This document shows, piece by piece, positions 16,305-25,849 of a DNA stretch of 37,548 nucleotides. Positions within the stretch are counted from its first letter, which is position 1. Every line of letters begins with the position of its first letter. Both the position numbers and the translations under genes were made by a program. A model generated the notes under the pieces. The model had not been told where the DNA came from and searched no databases. It saw only the letters and a list, made by a program, of their open reading frames with translations. Origin of the DNA: Candidatus Cloacimonadota bacterium (GTDB lineage: Bacteria; Cloacimonadota; Cloacimonadia; Cloacimonadales; Cloacimonadaceae); assembly GCA_023230025.1 (NCBI GenBank), contig JALNYD010000002.1, positions 1 to 37,548 on the forward strand. Direction: 5' to 3'.

Positions 16305-17452
16305 AGAACTATGATGTGATCATTATTGGGGCAGGCTCGATTGGTGTGCCCACGGCAATGTACCTGGCAGAGAAGAAAATGAAGGTATTGGTGCTGGATG
16401 GGGAACATGGTCCGGGGCAGCAGAACAACAAGAAGGCTATCGGCGGAATCCGGGCAACTCATTCTGATTTTGGCAAGATCTCGGTCTGTTTACGTTCCAT
16501 CGAGATTCTGAAAAACTGGCAGGAAGAACGCGGTGATGATATTGGCTGGATGAGTAACGGATACTCATACCCGGCATATAACAAAGAAGATGCAGACACA
16601 CTCAAAGCTCTGATGAAGATACAGCTTGGCTTTGGGCTCAACATCAAATGGCTGAGTCCTGAGGAATACAATGAGATTGTTCCCGGAATAAACATGGATG
16701 GGCTTTTGGGCAGCACCTATTCCGAAGAGGATGGCAGCTGTTCACCATTGTTAACTTCCTCTTCGCTTTATTTCCACGCTCTAAAGGCTGGAGTAGAGTT
16801 TCATTTTCAGGAGCAAGTGACCGGTTTTGAAACCCAAGGCAACCGCATCATGAAGGTACTGACAACCCGGGATAGTTACTCATGTTCAATGGTGGTAAAT
16901 GCCGCGGGTAATCACGCTCGGGATATTGGGATGCTATTGGGACTGGATATTCCAGTGTTTCCGGATAACCACGAAGCTGGGATCACCGAACCAGTGGCCA
17001 GGTTCTTTGGTCCGATGGTGATTGATATGCGCAAGGAACCGGGTAGTGCAAACTTCTATTTCTATCAGAACAACGAAGGTCAAGTGGTGTTTTGCATCAC
17101 ACCCGATCCTGCGATTCTCGGGATAGACAACCGCTCTACTTCAGAGTTTTTGCCACTTTGCAGCAAGCGGATGTTGAAAGTGTATCCCAGATTGCGCTAT
17201 TTGAAAGTGCGCCGAACCTGGCGCGGACAGTATCCCATGACTCCCGATGGATTCCCGATTGTGGGAAGAATCCAGGAAGTGGAAAACATGATCCAGGGTG
17301 TTGGTATGTGCGGACAGGGTTTTATGCTGGGACCGGGCATGGGCGAACTGATAAGCAGGATATGCACAGATTCTTTAAGTTCCGATGATCAAAGGATTTT
17401 GCAAAGCTTTGATCCATATCGGGATTTTAGCGGAGAAGAGAAGTTCAAATAA
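16301..17452 (+). CDS. DAO-family FAD oxidoreductase, catalytic subunit (SoxB/HcnC-like)
   Basis: The 383-residue product begins with the Rossmann motif IIGAGSIG (8-15) and has the DAO-family layout: a substrate-binding middle and a C-terminal GxG-rich FAD segment (MCGQGFMLGPGMGELI). It is closest in feel to the beta subunits of sarcosine oxidase, HcnC and dye-linked proline dehydrogenase, which oxidise the C-N bond of glycine, sarcosine, proline or D-amino acids. Its ATG overlaps the stop of the upstream multi-cofactor subunit, so the pair is translationally coupled. No signal peptide or membrane segment is present, so a cytoplasmic complex is expected. Proline or hydroxyproline, sarcosine and glycine are all open options for the substrate. 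Confidence 0.82.
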   Translation: MKNYDVIIIGAGSIGVPTAMYLAEKKMKVLVLDGEHGPGQQNNKKAIGGIRATHSDFGKISVCLRSIEILKNWQEERGDDIGWMSNGYSYPAYNKEDADTLKALMKIQLGFGLNIKWLSPEEYNEIVPGINMDGLLGSTYSEEDGSCSPLLTSSSLYFHALKAGVEFHFQEQVTGFETQGNRIMKVLTTRDSYSCSMVVNAAGNHARDIGMLLGLDIPVFPDNHEAGITEPVARFFGPMVIDMRKEPGSANFYFYQNNEGQVVFCITPDPAILGIDNRSTSEFLPLCSKRMLKVYPRLRYLKVRRTWRGQYPMTPDGFPIVGRIQEVENMIQGVGMCGQGFMLGPGMGELISRICTDSLSSDDQRILQSFDPYRDFSGEEKFK

Positions 17453-17457
17453 TGCAG

Positions 17458-17485
17458 TTGACAGGAAATGAGAGGAATGTAAATC
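17458..17485 (+). promoter_or_regulatory. Possible promoter of the envelope gene cluster
   Basis: A perfect TTGACA (17458-17463) sits right after the upstream stop. At 16 bp it is followed by a weak TAAATC. The stretch TAAATCTG also resembles the Bacteroidota TAnnTTTG element with one mismatch. It lies about 30 bp before the first gene of a seven-gene run. Confidence 0.33.
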
Positions 17486-17517
17486 TGAAACATCAAAGAA
17501 ATAGGCGGATTTAGCTA

Positions 17518-20412
17518 ATGCTAAAGAGAATGATATGGACAGTAGTACTTAGCCTGGCTCTGTGCTATGGCCTATATGCAAAAAAGGGTGAGACCTCAAA
17601 TCAGGAGCGTTATGCCTATCGCTACATAGTGCTATTGTACGAACAGGGTGAGCTGGACATTCTGGAATCAGAGATATCCGGGTTTCTAGCAAGATATCCC
17701 ACTAGCGAGTATCAAAGCAATGTACGTTTCTTGGATGGGAATACTAAGCTGCAATTGAGTGAGTTCACTTCAGCATTGGATATTTACAACTCTCTGCTCT
17801 TTGAAGATCTGGATTTATCAGTGAAGCATCAGCTCTATTTGAATCGGGCAATAGCTTTGTATCATCTCAAAGACTACTCGGCAGCCATGACTCAATTGCA
17901 GGTTCTGGAAAGCAGCAGCAGAGATCCCGAGCTGATGGCAAAGTCAAATCTCTACAAGGCAAGAATATATAGTGATTTGGGGCAATACTTCAGCGCAATC
18001 CGAGCCTATCAATATGCCTTGGGAAAGACCCCTGATCCCGCGGTGCAATATGAGTATCTGCAAGCATTACTGAATCATGATAAGGTGGTTGAAGCAGAGG
18101 AAATTCTGCAGCGTTTGAGCCAAAACGATCAATATTCAGCCCTGGCTAAAACCAGATATGCTGAATATCTCTTGCTTAATGAACGGGGAATGGATTTTGA
18201 GAACCTGTTGCAAAATAACCCCGAATTGCTGGAAGAATTGACCATCCAGGTATTAGTACTAAAAAAGAGTCTTGCAGAAGAAGACTATGCCCGAGCCAAA
18301 GATTTGCTTCAAAAGACAAGTGAATCTCAGGAATACTTGAACTACTATCGAGCATTGCTGGCCAAACAAGAGGGAGCCGTTGCCCAGGCAGACAGCCTTT
18401 TTGCCAATCTGGTGCAAAATGCCGGAGCTGAAATAAAAGTATTGAGTTATCTGGAACGCCTGAAAATACTCTATCAAAAGGAACCTGTAGCTGCCATGCT
18501 GCAGTTAGGTCAATATATCGAAAGTAGTACAAGTGATATTGCCAGGGCTGATCAGTATCTTACCATGGGATACTTTGCCTATCAGAAACAGGATTACCTG
18601 GAAGCCCTGAAGCAATTGCATCTGGCAAGAGCTCAAGCAAAGGATCGCGATAAGCTTGCCGAAACTGATATCTTCATTGCCAAGAGTTGGTTGAAGGCCA
18701 AACAAAGCCAGAGGGCGATCGAAGCGTTTAACCGCTATCTGAACTTATATGCCCAGGGCAGGGATCGAGATCAGGCTTTGTTTTACATGGGATTCCTGTA
18801 TCACGAAGCAAAGGATTATCCCCTGGCAAAATCAGCCTTTCAGCAATTGGTAAACAGCTATCCGGATTCGGACTTTGTACCATCGGCGAAGTTCTATCTT
18901 GCGGAAATGGATTATTACCTGGCAAACTACAACCTTTCTCTGCAGGCTTTTCTGGACATTCTGAAGCTGGAGCCTGACAACAGTGATGCCGCACTTCGCG
19001 TGGCTCAGATTTATTACTATCAGGAAAACTATCCCGAATCCGAACACTGGCTTCAAAAGATAAGTCCCAGCTATGATTCGATGATTTTGCAGGGACATGT
19101 TCACTTTAACCAAAAGGATTATAACTCTGCCTTGCAGCTTTTCAGCCTTGCGGAACGGGCTACCAGAAATCCCCTGCAGGAAACCGAAGCACAAAGCTAT
19201 CGTGCGTTGTGTCTGTATCAATTGAAGCGTTATTCTGAAGCCACAGAGCTTTATCTGAAGCTGTTCAAAGGTAGTGAGAGCCCGGATACCTATCTTTACC
19301 TTGGTGCAAAATCTGCCTATGCCGCCGGTGATTATCATCAGGCGCTAAGGCTTTATGACCAGTTTATCGATACATATCCTCAGTCAACTTACTTCTTGCC
19401 AGTCCTTGCTGATGTTGCCAATTGTTATTATAACATGGGCAATTTCGAGCAGGCGGTGCGGGATTATATCAGTATCATCAGCCGCTTTCGCAATGTGCGA
19501 GATTTCAGCGACGCTGACCGCAGTCTGTTGGGCGAGGTATTCACAGGACTTGAGCTTTCCTTGAAACGGGCACAGAATATGGAACTGATTGAAGAGATCG
19601 CAGAGCTCTCGGATACCTTCCAAAGTTTGTATATCAGTTTTGAGCTTTCCTATATTCTGATTCGTCAATATGCCGAAAACGCGATGTGGCAGGATTTGCT
19701 TGATAGTGCAGAAGAGGTAAGAAAAGAGTTTCCTGAACTGAAGCGAAACGAAGTGGAAATGCTGATGGCAGAAAGCCTGATCCAATTGAATGAGTATTCC
19801 ACTGCGGATAGTCTTTTGGGAAATCTCTATCGGGATACTCAGGATATGGACGCTCTGGTGAGATGGGCTGAAATTGATTACCTCTCATCAAACTATGAAG
19901 CAGCAATGCAAAAGTATCGTCAGGCTTATGCGGTTAAGCCCTCTGCTGAGTTGTGGTTCAATATGCTCAAGGCTTCCAGCGCATCTGAATATGTGGACTT
20001 CAATGATTTTTGGGAACTAGGTCTGCAATATCAGCAGGAGATCCCTGCTGCCAGATTGATCCGTCTGGAGTATCTGGTGGCGACAGAGGATTATGATTCA
20101 GCACTGGAGTTTACCGATGCCGTCATCAACGAAAGCCTGAATCCTCATGATCATGCTACTGCCTTCATGTACAAAGGCATAATACAATATCAACAACAGC
20201 GATATGGCGTAGCAATATCGGAGTTAAGAAGAACTCTGCTGTTGTTCCCAGATTATATTGACATTCAGGACAAGGGATTGTATTATCTGATCCGCAGTTA
20301 CCTGGATCTGGGTGAACGCTCGGAAGCAGAAATGCTGCTTTGGAATATGGGTTCCAAGCTCTCTGACGAAAATCTGTCCATCATCAACAAGCTTATGGAG
20401 GAGTCACGGTGA
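17518..20412 (+). CDS. Periplasmic tetratricopeptide-repeat protein
   Basis: The 964-residue product starts with a signal peptide (MLKRMIWTVVLSLALCYGLYA, cleavage near 21). Almost all the rest is TPR-type helical repeats: the alternating A/Y/L pattern with YPxS turns recurs many times (for example AIEAFNRYLNLYAQG and ALRLYDQFIDTYPQS). TPR arrays are protein-protein scaffolds; in FCB bacteria large exported ones often partner with outer-membrane or secretion complexes. The last bases overlap the next gene in GTGA, and that gene encodes an outer-membrane barrel, so the two products may work together. The Shine-Dalgarno site is weak (GGCGGA near 17503-17508). There is no enzymatic motif and no known name. 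The TPR fold is certain; the partner is inferred. Confidence 0.85.
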   Translation: MLKRMIWTVVLSLALCYGLYAKKGETSNQERYAYRYIVLLYEQGELDILESEISGFLARYPTSEYQSNVRFLDGNTKLQLSEFTSALDIYNSLLFEDLDLSVKHQLYLNRAIALYHLKDYSAAMTQLQVLESSSRDPELMAKSNLYKARIYSDLGQYFSAIRAYQYALGKTPDPAVQYEYLQALLNHDKVVEAEEILQRLSQNDQYSALAKTRYAEYLLLNERGMDFENLLQNNPELLEELTIQVLVLKKSLAEEDYARAKDLLQKTSESQEYLNYYRALLAKQEGAVAQADSLFANLVQNAGAEIKVLSYLERLKILYQKEPVAAMLQLGQYIESSTSDIARADQYLTMGYFAYQKQDYLEALKQLHLARAQAKDRDKLAETDIFIAKSWLKAKQSQRAIEAFNRYLNLYAQGRDRDQALFYMGFLYHEAKDYPLAKSAFQQLVNSYPDSDFVPSAKFYLAEMDYYLANYNLSLQAFLDILKLEPDNSDAALRVAQIYYYQENYPESEHWLQKISPSYDSMILQGHVHFNQKDYNSALQLFSLAERATRNPLQETEAQSYRALCLYQLKRYSEATELYLKLFKGSESPDTYLYLGAKSAYAAGDYHQALRLYDQFIDTYPQSTYFLPVLADVANCYYNMGNFEQAVRDYISIISRFRNVRDFSDADRSLLGEVFTGLELSLKRAQNMELIEEIAELSDTFQSLYISFELSYILIRQYAENAMWQDLLDSAEEVRKEFPELKRNEVEMLMAESLIQLNEYSTADSLLGNLYRDTQDMDALVRWAEIDYLSSNYEAAMQKYRQAYAVKPSAELWFNMLKASSASEYVDFNDFWELGLQYQQEIPAARLIRLEYLVATEDYDSALEFTDAVINESLNPHDHATAFMYKGIIQYQQQRYGVAISELRRTLLLFPDYIDIQDKGLYYLIRSYLDLGERSEAEMLLWNMGSKLSDENLSIINKLMEESR

Positions 20413-21881
20413 GGATCCTGTCTGTGATTCTGATGTTGATGTGTTATCCTCTGATTGCACAGATCCAAGTCTTGCCCGATCTTGAGGTTAGCGGAGAAAG
20501 CCAGGTCAAGATCTTCCTGTATAAAAAGGCATTACCCTATAGCTTTGAAAGCACTCGTGCTGATAGTTTGTTTCATTATCTTCCGGAGACTATGCCGCTT
20601 GTAGTTGCGCCAAGCTTGCAGAGTGATCAACCCAATAAACGTCATTCGTTGCAACTGGAAGCTGGAAGCCGGTTTTGGGCTGATGCCAGTTATCGTTATT
20701 ATCCCCAGCATCCCCAGATTAATGCTTTTGGCATTGGAGCTTCTTTCAAAGCTCCTAAAAGCGATTTTCTCTTTCGGCACATTAATGTGGATGCAGATTT
20801 GCAACTACCTGGGACATGGACACTGGGAAGCTCAATTCATCATTCTGTGAATGAGTCATTTATTCAAAACAACCAATACACAGACGGAGAGTTTTTACTA
20901 AATAGCACGGACATAGATTTATCAATCCTGAAACTTGGGGATATGAGCAACAAGTTTGTGCTTTACAACTTTGAACAAGATAGAAAAGACCGTACCCGGC
21001 GCAATCATGGATTGTCCTGGACCCATCACAGCCAAATGGAGATCAAAGACTTCCAGATGCAGAATGCGCTTTATTTCTATGACAATAATCAGGCAGCTCA
21101 CCTTAGCATCAACCTGGCCAATGGGAGTTTTGACAAAAGCTCCTTGCATTTGATCTATGATGGTTTCAACCTGATGCCAAGCTTGGGGTTCCAATATACT
21201 TTGGAAGCTGGCTATGACAAGATATTCAGTGTATCAAACAAGCCATTAAGCATGGAAAACGGATTTCTTGATCTTATCCTGGATAATCACTGGATCAATA
21301 TTGAGCAGACACTCAGAAATACCAGTTTGCCCCTCAATCTGATGCTCAGATACCAAAGCATCAATCCCTTTGAAGCGGATTTTGATCTTGCCTGTCTGAG
21401 CATTCAAAACCAATCTAGGTTTTACAAGTATATGCCGATGCTAAGGGATGATATTGCCTTGGATATCCCAACTTTACGCTTTGGTGACGTTTTTGAAAAT
21501 ACAAGCACTTTGCAGGCAAGCTTTGGTGAAGCTCCATTTAGCCTAACGCAGAGTATCATCATGTCATTGGCGTATCTGAGCAATCAAAACTGGCGTCCTC
21601 AAGCCTATAACTCCCTATTGAGTTTTGCAACCCAGGCAAGCTATCAGCATTCTCCTTACCAACTGTCTATCAGTTTGGATCAGGGATATTTTAGCAGGGA
21701 TGAGCATCGGAATAAACTTGATGATGTGATCGATCTATCCCTCAAGGCCTCATATGATTTGGGAAAACTGAGTGAAGTGTATCTGGGAGCTCAGAATCTC
21801 TTGAGTAGTGATATCAGATCACATAACAAACTACCCCGGGATTCTGCTGCTCTTTATCTGGGTATGATCCATCGGTTTTAG
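20409..21881 (+). CDS. Putative outer-membrane beta-barrel protein
   Basis: The 490-residue product has a short signal peptide (ending near IAQ, residue 18). A roughly 90-residue N-terminal region contains LPDLEVSGESQVKI, and a long series of amphipathic strands follows. It ends HRF, with the C-terminal phenylalanine used for outer-membrane assembly. The start is a GTG that overlaps the stop of the TPR gene, preceded by GGAGGAG, so translation is coupled. I do not recognise the specific family. The N-terminal segment before the barrel could be a small periplasmic plug or a TPR-docking region. Confidence is good for the barrel and low for any transport role. Confidence 0.7.
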   Translation: MRILSVILMLMCYPLIAQIQVLPDLEVSGESQVKIFLYKKALPYSFESTRADSLFHYLPETMPLVVAPSLQSDQPNKRHSLQLEAGSRFWADASYRYYPQHPQINAFGIGASFKAPKSDFLFRHINVDADLQLPGTWTLGSSIHHSVNESFIQNNQYTDGEFLLNSTDIDLSILKLGDMSNKFVLYNFEQDRKDRTRRNHGLSWTHHSQMEIKDFQMQNALYFYDNNQAAHLSINLANGSFDKSSLHLIYDGFNLMPSLGFQYTLEAGYDKIFSVSNKPLSMENGFLDLILDNHWINIEQTLRNTSLPLNLMLRYQSINPFEADFDLACLSIQNQSRFYKYMPMLRDDIALDIPTLRFGDVFENTSTLQASFGEAPFSLTQSIIMSLAYLSNQNWRPQAYNSLLSFATQASYQHSPYQLSISLDQGYFSRDEHRNKLDDVIDLSLKASYDLGKLSEVYLGAQNLLSSDIRSHNKLPRDSAALYLGMIHRF

Positions 21882-21889
21882 GTGAGACC

Positions 21890-22744
21890 TTGAATAGATT
21901 ATCAGTATTGTTACACGGAATCCTGAAAGCTATGTTTTCGGATTACAGTGGCGTCCAGGTGTTCATATATCCTGTAACCATATTCTATTGGATTTCAAGC
22001 AACAGCATTCTGCTTGCCTTATCAACTCTTTTAAGTGTCAGAGTTCACTTCTTGCCCATTACGTTCTGGGGAGTGTTGTTCGTTTATGTAGCATTTGTGA
22101 TGATGAAACTTTACACAATGATGTCGTATAACCCACAACAAAGATCCCCAAACTTTGTTTCAGAGTATTGGGATTCTGTCATCAAGCTGCATATCAGGCT
22201 TTTTTTGGTGCTTATGATGGTGATGGTGTTTTTTGTCCTGGCAGAGTTTCTGAACTACTTCTATGGGATCAAGATGCCAGTCAAGCAAGGGATCATGCTG
22301 TTCTTCCGTCTGTTCACTGTGCTATTGATCGTAGCTTACTATGTAGCGCATATGTGGCTTAAACCATATCGGGAACGCCGCTATTCGATTCAGCGAAGTA
22401 TGAAGCTTTGCTATTCCTGGCTGATTAAGCACCCCCTGGAAGCGATTAAATACACCGGGATGCTGTTCTTGATTATGATTGCCGCAGTGCGGCTTTACGT
22501 CCTTTTGATAGGTTATGTTTATAACCCCATGTTGTTGGCTGCACGCGAGTTTATGGGCATCAATTTGCAACTGGATTTATTACCCATTGATAAGCTGTGG
22601 AGTGTGTTTTACAACCTCGCTATGCTATCAGCTGCTTTCATGCTATCAAACCTTTGCTTCTACCCGATAGTATTCCTCGCTCAGCTTCTCGCTCATAAGT
22701 TGAACCCCATAGTTATTGGGAAGGTAATCGATGCCAAAGACTAA
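21890..22744 (+). CDS. Polytopic inner-membrane protein of unknown function
   Basis: The 284-residue product has about six hydrophobic segments (near 20-45, 55-75, 100-125, 140-165, 195-215 and 240-270) joined by basic loops. No transporter signature or catalytic motif is evident. The start is a TTG at 21890 with AGGTG five bases upstream, eight bases after the preceding stop; it is the weakest start in the cluster. The 3' end overlaps the deacetylase-like gene by 14 bp. Its place between an outer-membrane barrel and two cell-wall lipid/polysaccharide genes suggests an envelope role. I cannot name it. Confidence 0.65.
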   Translation: MNRLSVLLHGILKAMFSDYSGVQVFIYPVTIFYWISSNSILLALSTLLSVRVHFLPITFWGVLFVYVAFVMMKLYTMMSYNPQQRSPNFVSEYWDSVIKLHIRLFLVLMMVMVFFVLAEFLNYFYGIKMPVKQGIMLFFRLFTVLLIVAYYVAHMWLKPYRERRYSIQRSMKLCYSWLIKHPLEAIKYTGMLFLIMIAAVRLYVLLIGYVYNPMLLAAREFMGINLQLDLLPIDKLWSVFYNLAMLSAAFMLSNLCFYPIVFLAQLLAHKLNPIVIGKVIDAKD

Positions 22745-24026
22745 ATCTCACAACCCTAAAAAGAAGAAAAGAATTCGCAAAAAGCAGAGTCGTCCGCGGC
22801 TGGGTCTATATCTGTTAGCGGGTTTGGCCAGTGTGTTTCTGATGTGGATTCTGATTCGTGAACCAATGCCCGCGCCCACGGATATTGAGCCGGAGACTCC
22901 GAAAACGGCAGACAGAAAGACGGAGCAGGAAACACCCAAAAAGAAGCCGGAAATGGTTGCAGCCGATCCAAAGATCGTGGAAGACTCACCCATAGTGAGA
23001 ATAATTCATGAGGAAACGCCCAAACCTGGGGAAGGCAAGCTGGATCTTTCAATTCGCAAAGCTGCTACCAGTATTGGAGTTCCAGAAAATGCACTCAAGC
23101 GCAGAAGCACTGATGACTTGGTGAAATACACCATTCCAGTCGATAGAAGCCAGATGGATCTAACTTATGCCAATATGATTTTCAAGGGAAATCTTGAACA
23201 AACAGGGGCTACAATGCTAAAAGGGCAGGATTCTCAGAGCAAACAAGTCTTAAGCTTCTACCACAGCGATGTTCCCAAAAAGTATGAACTTGAGTTGTAC
23301 TATGACTCGAAGTACTACAAGGATAAGAATGTTCCCAAGAAGATATCCATCGTTGTTGATGATTTTGGAGCCATCGGCGGCTCTCTACTGGATGGATTTC
23401 TCTCATTGGATGATGCAGTGTGTTTCGCAATCTTCCCCGATGAAGTAAATAGCCAAAGCACAATGCATCGTGCGACACGACAGGGGAGAGAAACCTTGAT
23501 TCACGTCCCCATGGAACCGATTGGATATCCCAGTGTAAACCCTGGCAAAAATGCGGTGCTAGTTCAACATGGAGAAGCTCAAATCGTAAAAATGCTGGAT
23601 GGATTCATAGCTGATCTGCCTGATGCGATCGGAATAAACAATCATATGGGTAGCCTTGCCACAACTGATGCAGACATAATGCAAGTTGTGATGAATACAT
23701 TGAAGAAGCATAACAAAGCCTTTCTGGACAGCCGTACTACCAATGTCTCGGTTGCATATCAAACTGCTCAGAAATCTCACATCAGGGCTTTCAGAAATGA
23801 TCTTTTTCTGGATAGTCCAAACATCAGTCAATCTACTATGGATGCCAAGCTTAACCAGATCATCCAGATGTCTGCTTCAAACAAGCATATAATCGCAATT
23901 ACCCATTGTCATAATGAAGATAAGCTTGACTACTTGAAGAGCTTCATTTCCCGTCTGAAAAAAGCTGGCTTCTCTCTGGTTCCACTGTCAGAACATGGAA
24001 GCCATGAAGTACCGGAGATATTATGA
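22731..24026 (+). CDS. Divergent polysaccharide deacetylase family protein (YibQ-like)
   Basis: The 431-residue product has a very basic N-terminus, one membrane anchor (about 24-42), a Pro/Lys/Glu-rich linker to about 100, and a C-terminal divergent polysaccharide deacetylase domain from about 200. Visible motifs are VVDDFG (D210-D211), HVPMEP (258-263), NNHMGS (303-308), LDSRTT near 332-337 and THCH (391-394). In YibQ-like proteins this NodB-related fold faces the periplasm; some members act with murein hydrolases, but the substrate is poorly known. The start ATG follows GGAAGG and overlaps the upstream gene by 14 bp. The gene ends in an ATGA overlap with uppP, so it sits in a wall-lipid context. 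The catalytic activity is not assured. Confidence 0.83.
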   Translation: MPKTKSHNPKKKKRIRKKQSRPRLGLYLLAGLASVFLMWILIREPMPAPTDIEPETPKTADRKTEQETPKKKPEMVAADPKIVEDSPIVRIIHEETPKPGEGKLDLSIRKAATSIGVPENALKRRSTDDLVKYTIPVDRSQMDLTYANMIFKGNLEQTGATMLKGQDSQSKQVLSFYHSDVPKKYELELYYDSKYYKDKNVPKKISIVVDDFGAIGGSLLDGFLSLDDAVCFAIFPDEVNSQSTMHRATRQGRETLIHVPMEPIGYPSVNPGKNAVLVQHGEAQIVKMLDGFIADLPDAIGINNHMGSLATTDADIMQVVMNTLKKHNKAFLDSRTTNVSVAYQTAQKSHIRAFRNDLFLDSPNISQSTMDAKLNQIIQMSASNKHIIAITHCHNEDKLDYLKSFISRLKKAGFSLVPLSEHGSHEVPEIL

Positions 24027-24835
24027 ATCTATTCCAAGCTATTGTTTTAGGTATAATCCAGGGTCTCACCGAGTTTATCCCGGTCAGCTCTTCCGGACAT
24101 CTAGTTCTGGCTCAGTACTTCTTTGGTATGGAGAGTTCGCAGAACATCACCTTTGAAGTCTTTATGCACCTGGGCACGTTGTTGGCTGTTTTGATCTATT
24201 TCCGGATGCTAATCTGGGATCTGATCAAATCCCTGTTTTGCTGGGGCAACAATCTTGGGGGAGAGGTGCATCGGAAAAATCGGATGATGATAATCTATCT
24301 GGGGCTGGCCACTCTGGCTACTGGCTTTGTGTATATTCTCTTTAAGGATGCCTTTGAGAGTGCATATGCCAATCCCATACTGGTATCAATAATGCTGATT
24401 TTTACTGGGATAATGATATTCTGTTCTGATTACGTCAGCAATACTGCCACGCCAGCGAGTAACATGGGCTTCATCAAGTCTGTGATAATTGGTCTGGCGC
24501 AGGGTTTGGCGATCTTTCCAGGAATCAGTCGATCTGGAACCACTCTATCGGTATCTCTGTTTTGCAATGTCAAACGTAAAGATGCCGCTCAATTCTCATT
24601 CCTATTATCAATCCCAGCGATTCTTGCCGCTAATGTAAAGGAGTATTCGTCGCTTGCAGCTCTGGATTCGGCTATACTACACCTGTATATAGCTGGTTTC
24701 CTGGCCTCATTTATAGCTGGATACTTGGTGATTGCAGTATTGATCCGGATGATTCAAGCGGCAAATCTGAAGTATTTTGCCTTTTACGTATGGTTCATAG
24801 CCGCATTCAGCATAACCTACATTTTGAATAGCTAA
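24023..24835 (+). CDS. uppP: Undecaprenyl-diphosphatase (BacA type)
   Basis: This integral membrane enzyme dephosphorylates undecaprenyl pyrophosphate so the lipid carrier can be reused for peptidoglycan and O-antigen synthesis; it also gives bacitracin tolerance. The 270-residue product has the two family signatures, QGLTEFIPVSSSGHL (13-27) with catalytic Glu17, and PGISRSGTT (166-174), plus about eight hydrophobic helices. Length is normal for BacA (about 265-275). GGAG precedes the ATG, which overlaps the upstream stop by 4 bp. The downstream holA ATG starts on the base after the stop, so the run is tightly packed. Confidence 0.95.
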   Translation: MNLFQAIVLGIIQGLTEFIPVSSSGHLVLAQYFFGMESSQNITFEVFMHLGTLLAVLIYFRMLIWDLIKSLFCWGNNLGGEVHRKNRMMIIYLGLATLATGFVYILFKDAFESAYANPILVSIMLIFTGIMIFCSDYVSNTATPASNMGFIKSVIIGLAQGLAIFPGISRSGTTLSVSLFCNVKRKDAAQFSFLLSIPAILAANVKEYSSLAALDSAILHLYIAGFLASFIAGYLVIAVLIRMIQAANLKYFAFYVWFIAAFSITYILNS

Positions 24836-25849
24836 ATGGACAGCAAGAAGATAACTACAATCAATGCCCTTGAACAGAGAGCCTTTAAGTTCAAACTGGG
24901 ACAGAACTTCTTGCTCGTGGGAACAGACAGCTTTTTGATCGATTCCCTTGTGAACCAGATCAAACAAGAGATCTGCGCAGCTAACAAAATTGATATCATC
25001 ATTGTCTATGCGGATGATGTTCAGGCCGGTGAACTTGCTGAACATCTGGACACCTTCACAATATTCTCATCAAACAAGCTGGTATTGCTGCGAAATGCTG
25101 AGCAACTGAAGAAAAAGCAGCTTGAAGTTGTTTCAGCTTATTTTGATTCTCCTGCGGAAAACCAAAGCTTGATCATAGTATCAGATAAGATTGATGCCCA
25201 TCTTGCTACCTGGAAGAAGATTGGAACTGCATCGCTGAGAATCAATTGTTATCCTCCCAAATGGGGATCCGAGGTAAGAACATGGCTGGTAGCAGAATTG
25301 AGAAAGATGGGCAAAAGCATGAGCCCCAAGGCCATTGAGGAGTTTTGTTCGCGAATTGAGCTTGATTACTCCAGTGCCTTCAACGAATTGACCAAGATTA
25401 ATCTACTAACCCAGAATCGGAACACGATCACCGAGGAAGACGTATTAGTCAGCCTGGGGACAACTCGAACAGGCACGCTCATCGATTTCTATCGCGCTCT
25501 GGGCAAACGAAATCACAAAGCTTCCCTGCAGGCTGTGGAATTGATGCTGGATTCAGATTGGGAACACCTGCAGGTGTTCTTTCAATTATATAAGTTTTAC
25601 AGCGTGTTATTCAAGATTCAGCTTCTACGCCGGAGTCATGTGAGTGACAGTGAGATTAGTGCCAAGCATATTCCTGAAGTATATCTTACTCAACGAAAGG
25701 AATATCTTGAGTTTGCAAAAGCCTACAACCTGAATGCGCTGGAATCAATCATGGAGATACTCCTTGATACAGATAGAAAGCTGAAATCCAGCAACATTGA
25801 TAAGACTCTTCAGCTTGGATTGGCAATAATGGCTGTTTTGGAGGCATGA
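24836..25849 (+). CDS. holA: DNA polymerase III, delta subunit (clamp loader)
   Basis: This subunit opens the sliding clamp as part of the clamp-loader complex. The 337-residue product shows the HolA layout: an N-terminal AAA+-like domain opening with a FLLVGTDSFLID segment (no Walker A, as in other delta subunits), a middle region with the LLVLLRNAEQL-type strand, and an all-helical C-terminal collar. The region ELDYSSAFNELTKI near 178-191 is typical. Its ATG follows the uppP stop without a gap and its TGA overlaps malQ, so it is carried inside a metabolic/envelope operon. The family is divergent, but length, fold order and motifs agree. Confidence 0.85.
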   Translation: MDSKKITTINALEQRAFKFKLGQNFLLVGTDSFLIDSLVNQIKQEICAANKIDIIIVYADDVQAGELAEHLDTFTIFSSNKLVLLRNAEQLKKKQLEVVSAYFDSPAENQSLIIVSDKIDAHLATWKKIGTASLRINCYPPKWGSEVRTWLVAELRKMGKSMSPKAIEEFCSRIELDYSSAFNELTKINLLTQNRNTITEEDVLVSLGTTRTGTLIDFYRALGKRNHKASLQAVELMLDSDWEHLQVFFQLYKFYSVLFKIQLLRRSHVSDSEISAKHIPEVYLTQRKEYLEFAKAYNLNALESIMEILLDTDRKLKSSNIDKTLQLGLAIMAVLEA

